A stretch of DNA of 6,476 bases from positions 1 to 6,476 of the forward strand of contig CACZQQ010000244.1 in assembly GCA_902783355.1 (NCBI GenBank), in the 5' to 3' direction. The stretch comes from an uncultured bacterium (GTDB lineage: Bacteria > Verrucomicrobiota > Lentisphaeria > Oligosphaerales > Oligosphaeraceae). Of this stretch, positions 5,852-6,476 are shown in pieces. Below the pieces are notes generated by a model. It ran no database searches, was not told where the DNA came from, and was given only the letters and a program-made list of their open reading frames with translations. How positions within the stretch are numbered: the stretch's first letter is position 1; each line of letters starts with the position of its first letter. Made by a program: the position numbers and the translations under genes.

Positions 5852-5895
5852 AAGCCCCGTTCCGCGCACGGACGCGGAGCGGGGCTTGCTTTTTT
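5852..5895. terminator. Strong bidirectional terminator between convergent genes
   Basis: AAGCCCCG (5852-5859) pairs with CGGGGCTT (5880-5887), and the stem continues through one T-G wobble, one T-A pair and CCGCG/CGCGG to about 15 bp with loop CACGGA. A T6 run at 5890-5895 follows on the plus strand, ending metY transcription. The bases before the stem (ACAGAAAAG) read as CTTTTCTGT on the minus strand, so the same hairpin can also terminate the convergent minus-strand gene that stops at 5914. Confidence 0.92.
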
Positions 5896-5913
5896 CGCAG
5901 GGAATCCGGCTGG

Positions 5914-6476
5914 CTAGAAGGTCTTGACCGCGCTCATGTCGGCGGGGTCGACGTAGTGGGTCAGGGTGTTGCCCGTCTCGCTCTTGATCTGGAGCGGCGT
6001 CATGGATTCGACATGGCCGTCCGTCCAGCCGATGGTGCTTCGGCCGCCGTGGCGTGCGCAGAGGACGTTGATGGTGCCGTTGGCCCACTCGAAGATCTGG
6101 TAGCCGTGGTTGGCATGGGTGGTCAGGAACATCATGGTGTCGGCCATCAGCATCTTGTTGGACTGGAGAGCGCCGAAGTTAAGGACGGGGCAGCCGTCGT
6201 CGTTGTTCGCGTCGGAGCAGACCTTGTAGGCGCTGGCGCCGAAATAGGGGGCCCAGAAGGCGACGCTGCGCGTCATGCCCATCACATGGTCGCCGGGGGC
6301 GGTGGTGTTGTCGGACGGGCCTGCGGTGGGGCACATGGCGGTCTTCCAGGTGTTCATGTACTTGTTGTCCATCAGGCGGAACGCCCAGTGGCGCCACGCA
6401 ATCGGCTTGCCGGTGGCGTTGTTGCGGATGGTGAAGACCTGGTTGTAGTCGTCCGCGTAGAGGGCGACGTAGAGCA
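5914..6476 (-). CDS. Prepilin-like H-X9-DG protein, 3' part (runs off right edge)
   Basis: The C-terminal 187 residues are visible and the frame stays open to the right edge, so the start, where a type IV prepilin-like leader and membrane helix would be expected, is outside the window. The key evidence is the C-terminal motif RHGGRSTIGWTDGHVE: a His (codon at 6049-6051), nine residues, then Asp-Gly (6016-6021). This is the prepilin-type processing-associated H-X9-DG motif. Other matches to this group are YADDYNQVF near the visible N-terminal end, WRHWAFRLMDNKYMNTWKT, and a Cys-Pro (MCPTAG) in the middle. Such proteins resemble type II secretion pseudopilins and DUF1559 proteins and occur in very large families in Lentisphaerota, Kiritimatiellota and Planctomycetota. 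They are thought to be exported or surface-associated, but their function is largely unknown. It converges on metY and shares its terminator. The in-frame Met at 6372 is internal, not the start. Confidence 0.82.
   Translation of the reverse strand, partial: LYVALYADDYNQVFTIRNNATGKPIAWRHWAFRLMDNKYMNTWKTAMCPTAGPSDNTTAPGDHVMGMTRSVAFWAPYFGASAYKVCSDANNDDGCPVLNFGALQSNKMLMADTMMFLTTHANHGYQIFEWANGTINVLCARHGGRSTIGWTDGHVESMTPLQIKSETGNTLTHYVDPADMSAVKTF

Overview
This window is GC-rich bacterial DNA (codon third positions are almost all G or C). It carries housekeeping genes and the 3' part of one lineage-typical surface or secretion gene. The right-hand minus-strand gene has the H-X9-DG motif of prepilin-like proteins that are greatly expanded in Lentisphaerota, Kiritimatiellota and Planctomycetota. 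Together with the high GC, this points to a member of that (PVC) superphylum, possibly a gut or anaerobic lineage. The phylum is an inference from a single protein family and the base composition. I see no mobile element, CRISPR array, tRNA or rRNA.

Layout: positions 1-299 are a non-coding leader with two GC-rich hairpins and an AT-richer patch that probably holds the acpP promoter. Then come acpP (300-560, acyl carrier protein), a strong intrinsic terminator or attenuator hairpin (593-627), fabF (661-1917, beta-ketoacyl-ACP synthase II) and, only 5 bases later, a long U32-family protein (1923-4367) that starts with GTG and is probably translationally coupled to fabF. An AT-rich intergenic region (4368-4542) contains a very good sigma-70-type promoter whose core elements are straddled by a perfect 7-bp inverted repeat. 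It drives metY (4543-5829), an O-acetylhomoserine sulfhydrylase. A strong two-way terminator (5852-5895) separates metY from the convergent, right-truncated H-X9-DG pseudopilin-like gene (5914-6476, minus strand).

Functionally, acpP and fabF are partners in fatty acid elongation: the ACP carries the chain and FabF condenses it with malonyl-ACP. The hairpin between them offers a simple way to make much more ACP than FabF. The U32 protein belongs to the long, cysteine-rich branch related to RlhA (23S rRNA cytidine hydroxylation), a family historically labelled 'collagenase/peptidase'. Its role here is not established. MetY is a separate transcription unit for homocysteine synthesis from sulfide and looks individually regulated.

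I did not find a clearly new biological system. The items most worth a second look are the operator-like repeat over the metY promoter, the attenuator between acpP and fabF, the second cysteine cluster in the U32 protein, and an AT-rich anomaly near the 3' end of the U32 gene.
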